This document shows positions 27,201-35,398 of a stretch of DNA of 64,000 nt, piece by piece; within the stretch, counting starts at the first letter, position 1, and each line of letters starts with the position of its first letter. This stretch comes from Acidimicrobiales bacterium. GTDB lineage: Bacteria > Actinomycetota > Acidimicrobiia > Acidimicrobiales > Poriferisodalaceae. A program made the position numbers and the translations under genes. A model generated the notes under the pieces. The model was not told where the DNA came from. It saw only the letters and a program-made list of their open reading frames with translations, and made no database searches. Where the stretch lies: assembly GCA_041394185.1 (NCBI GenBank), contig JAWKIQ010000001.1, positions 868,001 through 932,000 of the forward strand, in the 5' to 3' direction.

Positions 27201-27616
27201 ACCGAGCCAACGGCGTGCGAAGTGCCTTCGATGACGGGCACACCGGCGGCGATGGCGGCGTTGCGGGCTTCGATCTTGTCTCCGAAGAGGTCGAGGGCTT
27301 GTGCCGTGGGCCCTATGAAGGTCAGGCCGGCGGCGTTGCACGCCCGTGCGAAGTCGCCGTCCTCGGCCAGGAAGCCATAGCCGGGGTGAACACCGTCGCA
27401 CCCGTTGTCGGAGGCCACCCGCACCAGCTGGTCGATGTCGAGGTAGGCGCCAATGGCTGCGCCCGACAGTTCAACCGCCTGATCCGCCGCCTTGACGTGG
27501 AGGCTCTTTGCATCGGCGGCCGAGAAGACCGCAACCGACTCGAGCCCCAGGTCGGTGCAGGCCCGGGCGATGCGTATGGCGATCTCGCCACGGTTGGCGA
27601 TCAGCACGCGTCTCAA
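24257..27616 (-). CDS. Single-chain acyl-CoA carboxylase (biotin carboxylase-BCCP-carboxyltransferase)
   Basis: One 1119-residue chain holds a biotin carboxylase (about 1-450: MRRVLIANRGEIAIRIARA, KAAAGGGGRGLRLV, EGNARIQVEHTVTEE), a biotin carrier with Lys515 in SAMKMETEL, and a carboxyltransferase (about 565-1119: RNKLTCRERIELLLDDGSF, NLVDNPGFAVG). This matches the single-polypeptide long-chain acyl-CoA carboxylase family known from mycobacteria. It makes alpha-carboxyacyl-CoA, using ATP and bicarbonate. The start is TTG with GGGGGA 7 bases upstream. The stretch after FGVAGNHVVTP reads unusually basic (RRRHSSRVAWPSA), where relatives have a glycine-rich loop. Confidence 0.93.
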   Translation of the reverse strand: MRRVLIANRGEIAIRIARACTDLGLESVAVFSAADAKSLHVKAADQAVELSGAAIGAYLDIDQLVRVASDNGCDGVHPGYGFLAEDGDFARACNAAGLTFIGPTAQALDLFGDKIEARNAAIAAGVPVIEGTSHAVGSVAEATAEAERIGYPVMLKAAAGGGGRGLRLVHNSEELPAAYERCRSEAGASFSADHVFVERYVERPRHIEVQILADATGAVVHLHERDCSVQVRNQKVVEIAPAAGLDPALRSKILSDAVTLAASAGFVNAGTMEFLVIPETGEHFFVEGNARIQVEHTVTEEVTGIDLVAAQLRIAAGETLADLGLADQQSVPQPRGFSVQARVVATGHGSITGFHEPTGPGIRVDSHAYAGYAPAPQYDPLLAKVIATAPSASDLSPALNRLARALDELHVAGLPTNVGQLQIIIANEAVRAGDARTTLMAEIEPPSAATRSRFGDLLGSVSSADAATSLRDRLPIAEGQQGVAAPMAGALVSLAVEVGDEVTAGQTLGVISAMKMETELISPCTGVVRALADVVPGDSIGGGEIVVVVESTSDEALPEPDYEDTWGPTIDKVKALQGLALSRLADGSEDPGVVRQRSRNKLTCRERIELLLDDGSFREVGSLAGFTTYDEYGEIAAFTPANHVGGSGTIEGRPAIVCADDFTSRGGHSDGSIAEKSRYLDQLSIELLIPSVRLLDGSSGGGSVASMVPKQKADGQSVAKESSGAIEAGKPRVSGGGGSFLPPHLGASEYTEQLQKVPVVNMLLGSVVGLGAAKAVLGHFSVMVRDIAQLFVAGPPVVAHAVGYEVTKEDLGDWRIHCTNGSVDNLAVSEEDAVEQARRFLSYLPSSSYELPPVWPVPIGDSVERSEQELFTIVPRKRTATFDIRRAIELIADKGSFFEIGPMWGTDQVVGFVRMGGYPMGVVATDSRHENGGAMTADGCDKITRHIDLCELFNIPILNLVDNPGFAVGIDHERAGTIRKGGEWMVAMAQMTMPMYTVLMRRSFGVAGNHVVTPRRRHSSRVAWPSADVGGIPPEGGIEAAYKRQLAEAEDPEAFRQELMARIESARGPVGPLNRFELEEMIDPRDTRRLVCDWVPNAYRVIDANLRTSGNGTKRHFRP

Positions 27617-27753
27617 TGAAGGTCCCCCTTGGAGTCAACCCGCCAATGATGGCGCCCTGGCCCCACCCCTGCGAAATCCCGACACCTGGGCAGCGCAACA
27701 CCGGCCGGGTGTTCGAGGAACGCCGACGACCGGCCCTGTGGCAGACTTCGGAG

Positions 27754-28170
27754 ATGGCAGTGAGGTCCATCCACGACGTAGTCAACGACGCCAAGGCCGA
27801 GATCGACAACATCTCGCCCGCCGAGGCCAAGCGCCGGGTCGAAGACGAGGGCGCCCTGATCCTCGACATCCGCGACGTCCGGGAACTGCAGCGCGAGGGA
27901 GTCATTCCGGGTGTCCAGCACGCTCCACGGGGCATGCTCGAGTTCTGGTTCGCCCCCGACTCGCCCTACTTCAAGAGCGGCTTCGGGGAAGATCGCGAGT
28001 TCATCCTCCACTGCGCCAGCGGGTGGCGCTCGGCGCTTGCGTGCAAGGCGCTGAGGGACATGGGTGTCCCGAGGGTCAGCCACATCGAAACCGGGTTCAC
28101 CGGGTGGCGAGACGACGGACTGCCCCTGACCGACTATGAGGCGTGGAAGGCATCCAAGCCGACTCACTGA
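27754..28170 (+). CDS. Rhodanese-like sulfurtransferase
   Basis: The 138-residue single rhodanese domain has the start MAVRSIHDVVNDAKAEI, the LILDIRDVRELQREG strand, and the active loop HCASGWRSA with Cys87 as the persulfide-forming residue. The six-residue CASGWR loop fits sulfurtransferases rather than Cdc25-like phosphatases, which have one more residue. It acts in the cytoplasm; sulfur acceptor unknown. Divergent from the carboxylase gene. Confidence 0.9.
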   Translation: MAVRSIHDVVNDAKAEIDNISPAEAKRRVEDEGALILDIRDVRELQREGVIPGVQHAPRGMLEFWFAPDSPYFKSGFGEDREFILHCASGWRSALACKALRDMGVPRVSHIETGFTGWRDDGLPLTDYEAWKASKPTH

Positions 28171-28197
28171 CCGGCCGCCGATGCCAGATCGGGTGGC

Positions 28198-28203
28198 TAC
28201 GCT
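28198..28203 (+). promoter_or_regulatory. Putative leaderless -10 box of the DUF2461 gene
   Basis: TACGCT with a 6-base gap to the ATG at 28210. Confidence 0.42.
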
Positions 28204-28209
28204 TCGGCT

Positions 28210-28890
28210 ATGGCGTTCTTCACCGACCAGTCGGCAGCGTGGCTGAAAGGCCTGTCTGCCAACAACAACAAGGCCTGGTTCGACGCTCACCGCAAGGAGT
28301 ACGAGCAGCACTTCAAGAAGCCCTACCAGGCGCTGGCTGCGGCTCTGGTCGAGCAGGTCGCCGAACTCGAGCCCGAGTACCAGATGCCGGCGAAGTACGC
28401 GACCTATCGCATCAACCGCGACGTCAGGTTCGCCAAGGACAAGACGCCTTACAAGACCGAGTTGGGCATAACGGTCGGCCGCAGCGCCCGTCACGACTGG
28501 GCTTGGCCCGCCTACACCTGCCGGATCGGCTTGGCCGGCGTGTGGGTTGCCGGGGGCATGTACCAACCATCGACCGAACTGCGAGACCACCTGCGCCGCT
28601 ATGTCGGCGAGCATTCGGCCCGGCTTCGCGACCTGATGACGGCCGAGCCGTACCGCTCGACGTTTGGAGATCTGCAGGGCGAGGCACACAAACGGGCCCC
28701 GGCCGAACTGAAAGACCTGGCGGCCGTCGAGCCACTGGTCTTGAACAAGCAGTGGGTGTTCTGGCGGTCGTTCGACGACCCATCGCTGTTCACCAGCGAG
28801 AAACTCGACCAGTTCATCCTCGACCAGTGGGAGATCGCCCGCCCGGTGCAGGAGTTCTTGAAAGACGCCGTCCGGGCATACAACGCCTGA
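28210..28890 (+). CDS. DUF2461 (TIGR02453) family protein
   Basis: The 226-residue soluble protein begins MAFFTDQSAAWLKGLSANNN with KAWFDAHRKEYE next, then RINRDVRFAKDKTPYKTELG, which are the conserved segments of DUF2461. The family has no established biochemical function. The length is typical. It is transcribed in the same direction as the rhodanese and kbl genes but seems to have its own promoter. Confidence 0.9.
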   Translation: MAFFTDQSAAWLKGLSANNNKAWFDAHRKEYEQHFKKPYQALAAALVEQVAELEPEYQMPAKYATYRINRDVRFAKDKTPYKTELGITVGRSARHDWAWPAYTCRIGLAGVWVAGGMYQPSTELRDHLRRYVGEHSARLRDLMTAEPYRSTFGDLQGEAHKRAPAELKDLAAVEPLVLNKQWVFWRSFDDPSLFTSEKLDQFILDQWEIARPVQEFLKDAVRAYNA

Positions 28891-28921
28891 ACCCGGCACC
28901 AGATGCGGGTCTGCGTGGACC

Positions 28922-28927
28922 TATGTT
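28922..28927 (+). promoter_or_regulatory. Putative leaderless -10 box of kbl-tdh
   Basis: TATGTT, 6 bases before the ATG at 28934. Confidence 0.42.
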
Positions 28928-28933
28928 GGGCGC

Positions 28934-30132
28934 ATGGGCAGAGATGCGTTCTACGAGCGGGTCGACCAGACGTTGGGTCAGATCCGAAACGACGGGCTGT
29001 GGAAGGCCGAGCGGCTGATCGAGGGAGCCCAGGGCGGCTCGGTGTTGGTGGCCGGCCGTGAGGTGCTCAACCTCTGTGCCAACAACTATCTGGGTTTGGC
29101 CGATCATCCGGAGCTGATATCGGCATCGCACGCCGCCATGCAGGCCAACGGCTACGGGATGGCATCGGTTCGGTTCATCTGCGGAACCCAGACCCAGCAC
29201 CGCGAGCTCGAGCGCGACATCGCCGACTACGTCGGCACCGACGACTCGATGTTGTTCGCAGCGTGCTTCGACGCAAACGGTGGAGTGTTCGAGCCGCTGC
29301 TGGGCGAGAGCGACGCCATCGTGTCAGACAGCTTGAACCACGCCTCGATCATCGACGGGATCCGCTTGTCGAAGGCCCGGCGATACCGCTTGCGACGCGA
29401 CATTGCAGACCTGAGAGCGCAGGCAACGCAGGCGCTCGACGAGGGCGCCCAGACGGTGCTGATCGTCACCGATGGCGTGTTCTCGATGGACGGCTACCTC
29501 GCCGATCTGCCTGGCATCTGCGAGGTCGCCGACGAGATCGACGCTCTGGTGATGGTCGACGACTGCCACGCCACCGGCTTCATCGGTCCGCAGGACGCGG
29601 CACGCCCGCACACCACGGGGTGGCCGACCGTGTCGACATCGTCACCTCGACCCTGGGAAAGGCGTTGGGCGGCGCAATGGGCGGTTTCGTTGCGGCGCGG
29701 AGCGCAGTCGTCGACCTGCTGCGCCAGCGGGCCCGGCCATACCTGTTCTCCAATGCGCTCAGCCCCGGCCTGGTGGGCGGGGCCAGGGCCGCCATCGCGA
29801 TCGCCCGGTCTGGCACCGGTGACGAGCTGCGGGCCAGGCTGGCCGCCAACGCCCGACACTTCCGGACGGCGATGCAGCGGGCCGGCTTCGACCTGACCGG
29901 AGCCGATCATCCGATCATTCCGGTGATGCTGGGCGACGCCAAGGTGGCCGGGCAGATGGCGGCCCGAATGCTCGACCTCGGCGTCTACGTGACAGCCTTC
30001 TCGTATCCCGTCGTGCCCATGGGAACCGCTCGCATCCGCACCCAGATGAACGCCGCGCACAGCAGCGATGACATCGACCGGGCGGTGGAGGCGTTCGTAA
30101 CCGCCGGTCGCGAGGCAGGAGTTGTTCGATGA
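28934..30132 (+). CDS. kbl: 2-amino-3-ketobutyrate CoA ligase, with a frameshift near 29593
   Basis: The N-terminal part (MGRDAFYERVDQTLGQIRND ... VDDCHATGFIGPQ) and the C-terminal part (GRGTPAHHGVADRVDIVTST, LGKALGGAMGG with the PLP lysine) align as one alpha-oxoamine synthase of about 400 residues. The frame changes at the GG at 29593-29594; one additional G there would restore GPQGRGTP. The enzyme cleaves 2-amino-3-ketobutyrate with CoA to glycine and acetyl-CoA. The stop overlaps tdh by ATGA, so the two form the threonine-degradation operon. The break is probably an assembly error. Confidence 0.9.
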
Positions 30133-31157
30133 GAGCCCTGGCGAAGACGAACCGAGGCCCAGGGCTCGAACTGGTCGACGTCGCCAAGCCCGAGTGCGGG
30201 CCCAACGACGTGCTGGTCGAGGTGACTCACGCCGCCGTGTGCGGAACCGATCTGCACATCTTCCAGTGGGACGACTGGGCTGCCGCCACAGTGGTTCCCC
30301 CAACGACCATCGGTCACGAGTTCGTTGGCCGGGTCGTGGACAAGGGGGCCCAAGTCCAGCTGGTAGACGTGGGCGATCGGGTGGTGGGCGAGGGCCACAT
30401 CGTGTGCGGCACCTGCCGCAACTGTCGAGCAGGTGACGGGCACTTCTGTCGCAACACCATCGGCATCGGCATCAACCGCGACGGCGCCTTCGCCGAGTAC
30501 ATCTCGTTCCCTGCCGTCAACGCCTACCGCGTGCCCCAGTTCGTGCCAGACGAGATCGCCGCCATCTTGGACCCGCTGGGCAATGCGGTACACACCGCGC
30601 TGTCGTTCGACCTGGTGGGCGAGGACGTACTGATCACCGGGGCAGGCCCGATCGGCCAGATGGCTGCTGCCATTTGCAGGCACGCAGGGGCCAGGCACAT
30701 CGTCATCACCGACCCGTCCGGCGCTCGGCTGGAAACGGCTCGAAACATGGGTGTCGACGTTGCGACCTCGCCGGGCGAGGACAGCCTGCGTGCTGCGATG
30801 GCCGATTTGGGCATGGCAGAGGGGTTCGATGTGGCGCTGGAGATGTCGGGGCACCAGAGCGCAGTGGTCGACGTGATCTCCACCATCAACCACGGAGGAA
30901 AGGTCGGTCTGCTCGGCCTCTTCGCGGACCCGCCGACCGTCGACTTGACCCGTGTCATCTTCAAGGGCCTGACCATCAAGGGGATCTACGGACGGGAGAT
31001 GTTCGAGACCTGGTACAAGGCCACGGCGATGCTCGAGAGCGGGCTCGACATCGCGCCGGTGATCAGCCATCGGATGGGGCTGAGCGACTTCGAAGAGGCG
31101 TTTGGTCTGCTCGAGTCGGGTCAGGCGAGCAAGATCGTCTTCGACGTCAAGTCCTGA
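30129..31157 (+). CDS. tdh: L-threonine 3-dehydrogenase
   Basis: The 342-residue zinc medium-chain dehydrogenase carries the catalytic zinc ligands in AAVCGTDLHIFQWD and GHEFVG, the structural zinc cysteines in CGTCRNC with a further Cys in HFCRN, and the NAD-binding GAGPIGQMAA. The DLHIFQWD stretch is characteristic of Tdh. It oxidises threonine to 2-amino-3-ketobutyrate, which Kbl then splits, so the pair turns threonine into glycine and acetyl-CoA. Confidence 0.93.
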   Translation: MRALAKTNRGPGLELVDVAKPECGPNDVLVEVTHAAVCGTDLHIFQWDDWAAATVVPPTTIGHEFVGRVVDKGAQVQLVDVGDRVVGEGHIVCGTCRNCRAGDGHFCRNTIGIGINRDGAFAEYISFPAVNAYRVPQFVPDEIAAILDPLGNAVHTALSFDLVGEDVLITGAGPIGQMAAAICRHAGARHIVITDPSGARLETARNMGVDVATSPGEDSLRAAMADLGMAEGFDVALEMSGHQSAVVDVISTINHGGKVGLLGLFADPPTVDLTRVIFKGLTIKGIYGREMFETWYKATAMLESGLDIAPVISHRMGLSDFEEAFGLLESGQASKIVFDVKS

Positions 31158-31190
31158 CAGCGAGCGGCTCGGTCCCCGATGGGCGAGTGA

Positions 31191-33008
31191 CTACATCTGG
31201 AACATGAAGTCGCCGTTGGCGGCGAACTGTTCGGGCGGGCCGGGCTGGCTGAACCAGAAGCCCTGCACCTGGGCCACGCCCATCTCGGTCAGTACGCCAA
31301 GTTGCTCGTCGTTTTCGACGCCCTCGGCCACGACCTTCATGTCGAGGGCCCGGGCCAGCTCGACGATTGCGGTGGCGATTGCCCTGTCCTGCTCGGACAC
31401 GAACAGGTCGCGCACGAAGGCCCTGTCGATCTTCAGCGTGTCGGCCTGCATGTCCTTCAGGTAGGTCATCGACGAGTAGCCGGTGCCGAAGTCGTCGATG
31501 GCGACCTGGATGCCCAGCTCACGGATCTCGCGCACCCTTGCGATCGACTCGCGCGGGTCGCCCATGGCGGCCGTCTCGGTGATCTCCATCTGCAGCAGCG
31601 ACGGGTCTGACATCGTCTCGACGAGGCTCTTCAGATAGGGCAGAAGGCCAGGCCAGACGAACTGCCGGGGCGACAGGTTGACCGACATGTACAGCGGCTC
31701 GTCGTCTCGAAGGGCGTTCCAGGCGCTCAGCTGTTCGACCGCTTTGCGGGTCACCCAGCGGCCGATCTCGACGATCTGGCCGTTCTCTTCTGCGATGGGC
31801 ACGAAGGTCGCCGGGCTGATCATGCCCCGGGTCGGGTGGATCCACCTCAACAGCGCCTCGTGTCCCACGGCCATGCCGGTGCGGGTCGAGACGATGGGCT
31901 GGAAGAAGGCACGGAGCTGGTCGTGGTTTACCGCCTGATGGAGCTCCTGCTCGATCTCCATCTGGGAGATCCGGGTGATTCTGAGGCTGGGGTCGAAAAG
32001 CGAGAACTTGAACCTGCCCTGCGACCGGGCCCTGGCACCCGCGATGTCTGCGTCGCGCAACAGCGCTTCTGCGGTCGTGGACGTGAAGGTCGTGAGGGCC
32101 GCACCGGCATACGCGCTGAGGGTGTGGTGCCGACCGTGCAGGCCGAAGGGTCTGGTCAGCTCGTAGAACACCTGGCCGACCAGGTCGTCGATGATGCCTG
32201 GCCCATCGACGCCCAGGTTGCACAAGATCGCGAACTCGCTCGGACCCAGACGAGCCAGCACATCTCCGGGGCGAAGCACAGACTGCACCCGGTCGGCGAT
32301 GGCGATGAGCAGGCGGTTGGAGACGTCGTGGCCGTAGTTTGCGGCGACGTCCTTCATACCCTCGATGCCCAGCGAGATGACACCCACCGACGAAGACTCG
32401 TGCCGGTCGTCCTCCTGGCGCAACCGGTTGGCGAGGTCATCGATGGCTGCCCGACGGTTGGGCAGACCGGACACAGGGTCGACATAGGCAGCGGTGCGCA
32501 GCTCGGCCTCGACGGCCTTGGATTCTGAAAGGTCACGCACCAGCACGGTCAGGCATGGGCGATCGTCGACGGTGTGGCGCACGACGTCGTGAGAAACCGG
32601 AATCTCCAGGCCATCGGCACGCAGCATCGTCAGCTCGCCCCGCCAGGCGCCACGTTCGAACACGACCGGCAGTGCCACCTCTTCCAGAAGGCGCAACGAC
32701 CAGCGTGGGTAGCGCTCGGTGAGGTTCAGCGATTCGATCGGCTCTTCGGACTTCGCGTCGCCGAGAAACAGTCTGCGTGCCGCCGCGTTCATGAACTTCG
32801 GCGTGTAGTCGAGGTCGATCATGAACAGCGGGTCGGGGATGATCTCGAGAACGTGTTCGAACATCTCGAGATCGCGCACCATCGCGTAGAGCCGTGTGGT
32901 CGCCTTCTCGGCGATGCGCTCGGTTTCGGCGCGCGCCATCCGTTCGCGCTCGAGCTTGCGCTCGAGCGCGGCGACCCGCTTCTCCGCGTCGGTGGAGACG
33001 GTGGACAT
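31191..33008 (-). CDS. PAS-GGDEF(degenerate)-EAL protein, probable c-di-GMP phosphodiesterase
   Basis: The 605-residue protein has an N-terminal coiled coil (VAALERKLERERMARAETER), a PAS-like domain (about 45-165), a GGDEF domain in which the signature reads GPSEF, and an EAL domain from about 360. The EAL catalytic set is intact: EALLRW, NLSPRQF, DDFGTGYSS, KIDRAFV, VAEGVE and QGFWFSQP. So it probably hydrolyses c-di-GMP but does not make it. There is no membrane segment. Its ATG overlaps the H-NOX stop by one base (TGATG), coupling it to a gas sensor. Confidence 0.92.
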   Translation of the reverse strand: MSTVSTDAEKRVAALERKLERERMARAETERIAEKATTRLYAMVRDLEMFEHVLEIIPDPLFMIDLDYTPKFMNAAARRLFLGDAKSEEPIESLNLTERYPRWSLRLLEEVALPVVFERGAWRGELTMLRADGLEIPVSHDVVRHTVDDRPCLTVLVRDLSESKAVEAELRTAAYVDPVSGLPNRRAAIDDLANRLRQEDDRHESSSVGVISLGIEGMKDVAANYGHDVSNRLLIAIADRVQSVLRPGDVLARLGPSEFAILCNLGVDGPGIIDDLVGQVFYELTRPFGLHGRHHTLSAYAGAALTTFTSTTAEALLRDADIAGARARSQGRFKFSLFDPSLRITRISQMEIEQELHQAVNHDQLRAFFQPIVSTRTGMAVGHEALLRWIHPTRGMISPATFVPIAEENGQIVEIGRWVTRKAVEQLSAWNALRDDEPLYMSVNLSPRQFVWPGLLPYLKSLVETMSDPSLLQMEITETAAMGDPRESIARVREIRELGIQVAIDDFGTGYSSMTYLKDMQADTLKIDRAFVRDLFVSEQDRAIATAIVELARALDMKVVAEGVENDEQLGVLTEMGVAQVQGFWFSQPGPPEQFAANGDFMFQM

Positions 33009-33592
33009 CAGCCGATCGCTTCGCTCGGTTCCGTGCCGGCCGGGTGGGCCTTGACTTCGCGGCTGAACGTGCACAAGAAGCGTGCCGTCTGCACGCGATC
33101 CTCGACCGAGTCGGTTCGCTCGATTACGACCTGCTCGCCGTACTGGGCTGCGGTTCCCTGGATCATGCCGTGGGCCAGCGCAGCCATGCACCGGCGCGAC
33201 GAATAGGTGATGAGGACCCGATTGGGGCCCACTGGCTCGACCTCGAATCGGGGAGGGTCGGCTCCCTCGTAGAGCTTGCGAACCTCTTCGTGGACCAGGC
33301 CGTCGAGGGTCTGGATGAACTCGATGGTGTTGTCGTGCTCGAAGAACTGGGGGTAACGGTCGGCCAAAGTCGGCACCACGTTCTCGCCGACCCACACCAG
33401 GGTCTCCTCGAGGGTGATCCCGAGGTGGTCGGCTGCCGCCTGCGAGATGGCAACGAGCTCGGATGCCGGGTAGTCGCCCAGAGCCGAATACACACCTGCA
33501 ACACCGGAGGCATCGAGGAGGTCTTCCCAGACCTCGGCTCCCAGCGCCTCGGTGACGGCGAGTTCGGTGATGTTGAAGATGATCCCTTTCAC
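33008..33592 (-). CDS. H-NOX (HNOB) heme nitric-oxide/oxygen sensor
   Basis: From the GTG at 33592, set by GGGAGG just upstream, the 194-residue protein begins MKGIIFN as H-NOX proteins do. The proximal heme ligand is His101 in LDGLVHEEVRKLY, and the propionate-binding YxSxR motif is Tyr130-Ser132-Arg134. Counting from that motif, the distal residue that is Tyr in oxygen-binding H-NOX is Ala139 here, which favours an NO sensor. It is co-transcribed with the EAL phosphodiesterase, so ligand binding probably controls c-di-GMP turnover. Confidence 0.93.
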   Translation of the reverse strand: MKGIIFNITELAVTEALGAEVWEDLLDASGVAGVYSALGDYPASELVAISQAAADHLGITLEETLVWVGENVVPTLADRYPQFFEHDNTIEFIQTLDGLVHEEVRKLYEGADPPRFEVEPVGPNRVLITYSSRRCMAALAHGMIQGTAAQYGEQVVIERTDSVEDRVQTARFLCTFSREVKAHPAGTEPSEAIG

Positions 33593-33708
33593 ACAACCTC
33601 CCACTGCCGGCCCGTCCGCGGGACCGATCGCTGTCAGCGAGGTCCCATCGGCAGGCGTCATGGGGTAGGTGAGGCCTTTGTCGGTGTGAATCTGCTAACA
33701 ACGGTCTC

Positions 33709-34851
33709 GTGAGCGATGAGATCGTCCCGTTCGTCATCGATGTGTCGGAAGACGCCGTCGAAGACCTGCGCCGCAGGCTGCGCAACACGAGGTGGCCCGA
33801 GACCGAGTGTGTAGATGACTGGAGCCAAGGGGTGCCCCTTGGATACGCCCGTGAGCTGGCTCGATACTGGGCCGACGACTACGACTGGCGGGCCTGCGAG
33901 CGGCGGTTGAACGGGTTCGACCAGTTCACCACCGAGCTGGACGGGCTGGATATTCACTTCATACACCAGCGTTCTCCCAGGCCCGATGCGATGCCACTGG
34001 TCATGACCCATGGCTGGCCGGGGTCGATAGTCGAGTTCTCGAAGGTCATCGGCCCCTTGACCGACCCCGAAGCGCACGGCGCCGATGCGGGCACGCCGGC
34101 GTTTCACGTCGTTTGCCCCTCGTTGCCCGGATACGGGTTCAGCGCCAAGCCCAGCGCTTCGGGCTGGGGCGTCGAGCGGATTGCCCAGGCTTGGGACCAG
34201 CTGATGGCCCGGTTGGGATACCAACGCTACGTGGCCCAAGGTGGCGACTGGGGTGCAGCAGTGACCACCCAGTTGGGCCGCTCGCAGAACGGCTGTGTTG
34301 CGATTCATACGAACATGCCGGTGGCGCGTCCGCTGCCGCCCGGCGAAGAGGGCTACACCGAAGAGGAACAGGCCGCCATCGATGCAGGTCGCTACTACAA
34401 CCGGTGGGACTCGGGCTACTCGACACAGCAGGCAACAAGACCTCAGACGGTCGGCTACGGCTTGGTCGACTCGCCGGTGGGCCAGATGACCTGGATCGTC
34501 GAGAAGTTCTGGCGATGGACCGATTGTGATGGTCATCCCGAGAATGCCCTGACCCGCGACGAGCTGCTCGACAACGTATCGATCTACTGGTTCACCGCCA
34601 GTGGGGCATCGTCGGCCCGCCTTTACTGGGAGAGCTTCGGGGCCTTTGGCGGCTCGGGGCGTGTCGAGGTGCCCACCGGCGTGGCTTCGTTCCCGGCCGA
34701 GATCGTCAGGCGCCCGCGCCGCTGGTGCGAGGAGGTCTACAACATCGTGCACTGGACCGATATGGACAAGGGTGGCCACTTCGCGGCCTATGAACAGCCC
34801 GATCTGTTCGTGGGTGACGTCCGGTCATTCGCGAAGCTGATCGAAATCTGA
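33709..34851 (+). CDS. Epoxide hydrolase (EHN-domain alpha/beta hydrolase)
   Basis: The 380-residue protein has the N-terminal EHN domain (VPFVIDVSEDAVEDLRRRL, RNTRWPETE), then an alpha/beta hydrolase. MTHGWPGSIVEF is the oxyanion segment, GGDWGAAV holds the nucleophilic Asp, and DKGGHFAAYEQPDLF the catalytic His. This architecture is that of microsomal-type/fungal epoxide hydrolases, which open epoxides to diols. The GTG at 33709 gives the usual N-terminus. It diverges from the H-NOX operon with a 116-base gap. Confidence 0.93.
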   Translation: MSDEIVPFVIDVSEDAVEDLRRRLRNTRWPETECVDDWSQGVPLGYARELARYWADDYDWRACERRLNGFDQFTTELDGLDIHFIHQRSPRPDAMPLVMTHGWPGSIVEFSKVIGPLTDPEAHGADAGTPAFHVVCPSLPGYGFSAKPSASGWGVERIAQAWDQLMARLGYQRYVAQGGDWGAAVTTQLGRSQNGCVAIHTNMPVARPLPPGEEGYTEEEQAAIDAGRYYNRWDSGYSTQQATRPQTVGYGLVDSPVGQMTWIVEKFWRWTDCDGHPENALTRDELLDNVSIYWFTASGASSARLYWESFGAFGGSGRVEVPTGVASFPAEIVRRPRRWCEEVYNIVHWTDMDKGGHFAAYEQPDLFVGDVRSFAKLIEI

Positions 34852-34909
34852 ACACCTCATCACTTTGGGGGCAGCGAAACCATCTCGGGCAGAGCGCTCT
34901 AGACCGAGC

Positions 34910-35398
34910 TCAGCGCATTCGTCCGAACTCCTTCGCCAGCTGGGCCAACTCGACGGCAGCCAACGCAGCGTCGGCCGCCGCGTTGGCTCCGGGAAACGGC
35001 TGGCTACGCGCCAGAGCCTGTGCTTCGTTCTCGACTGTCAAAACACCGAAGGTCACGGGAATCTGGGTCTCGAGTTGAACCTGCTGCAGACCGGCTGCGC
35101 AGCCCTGGGACACGATTTCGTAGTGGGTTGTCTCGCCCCTTACGACGGCTCCCATGGCCACGATGGCATCGACGCGACCCGAGCGGGCAACGACGTTGGT
35201 GGCGAACGGCAGCTCGAGTGCTCCGGCTACCTGGACGTGCACCGTTTCTGATACCCCACAGTGCTGCAGCGCCGCCTCGGCTCCTGCGGTGAGCCTGTCG
35301 ACCAGCTCAGCGTTCCATCGAGACCGGATCAGCCCGATCCGTAGACCGGCCGCACTGCCGGGTTCCGGCAGGTCTGGCCTGTTGTGTGCGCCCGCCAT
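34910..35398 (-). CDS. ribH: 6,7-dimethyl-8-ribityllumazine synthase
   Basis: The 162-residue subunit has the nucleotide-substrate segment IGLIRSRWNAELVDRL, the strand VQVAGALELPF and the catalytic His92 in RGETTHYEIV. It condenses the ribBA product with the pyrimidine to lumazine. Its start overlaps the ribBA stop by one base. It is the last gene of ribE-ribBA-ribH; ribD is not in the window. Confidence 0.95.
   Translation of the reverse strand: MAGAHNRPDLPEPGSAAGLRIGLIRSRWNAELVDRLTAGAEAALQHCGVSETVHVQVAGALELPFATNVVARSGRVDAIVAMGAVVRGETTHYEIVSQGCAAGLQQVQLETQIPVTFGVLTVENEAQALARSQPFPGANAAADAALAAVELAQLAKEFGRMR

Noticed and set aside
34884..34908. Terminator between epoxide hydrolase and ribH
   Set aside because: AGAGCGCTCT is a palindrome without a loop and the outer pairing is only five bases; support is insufficient.
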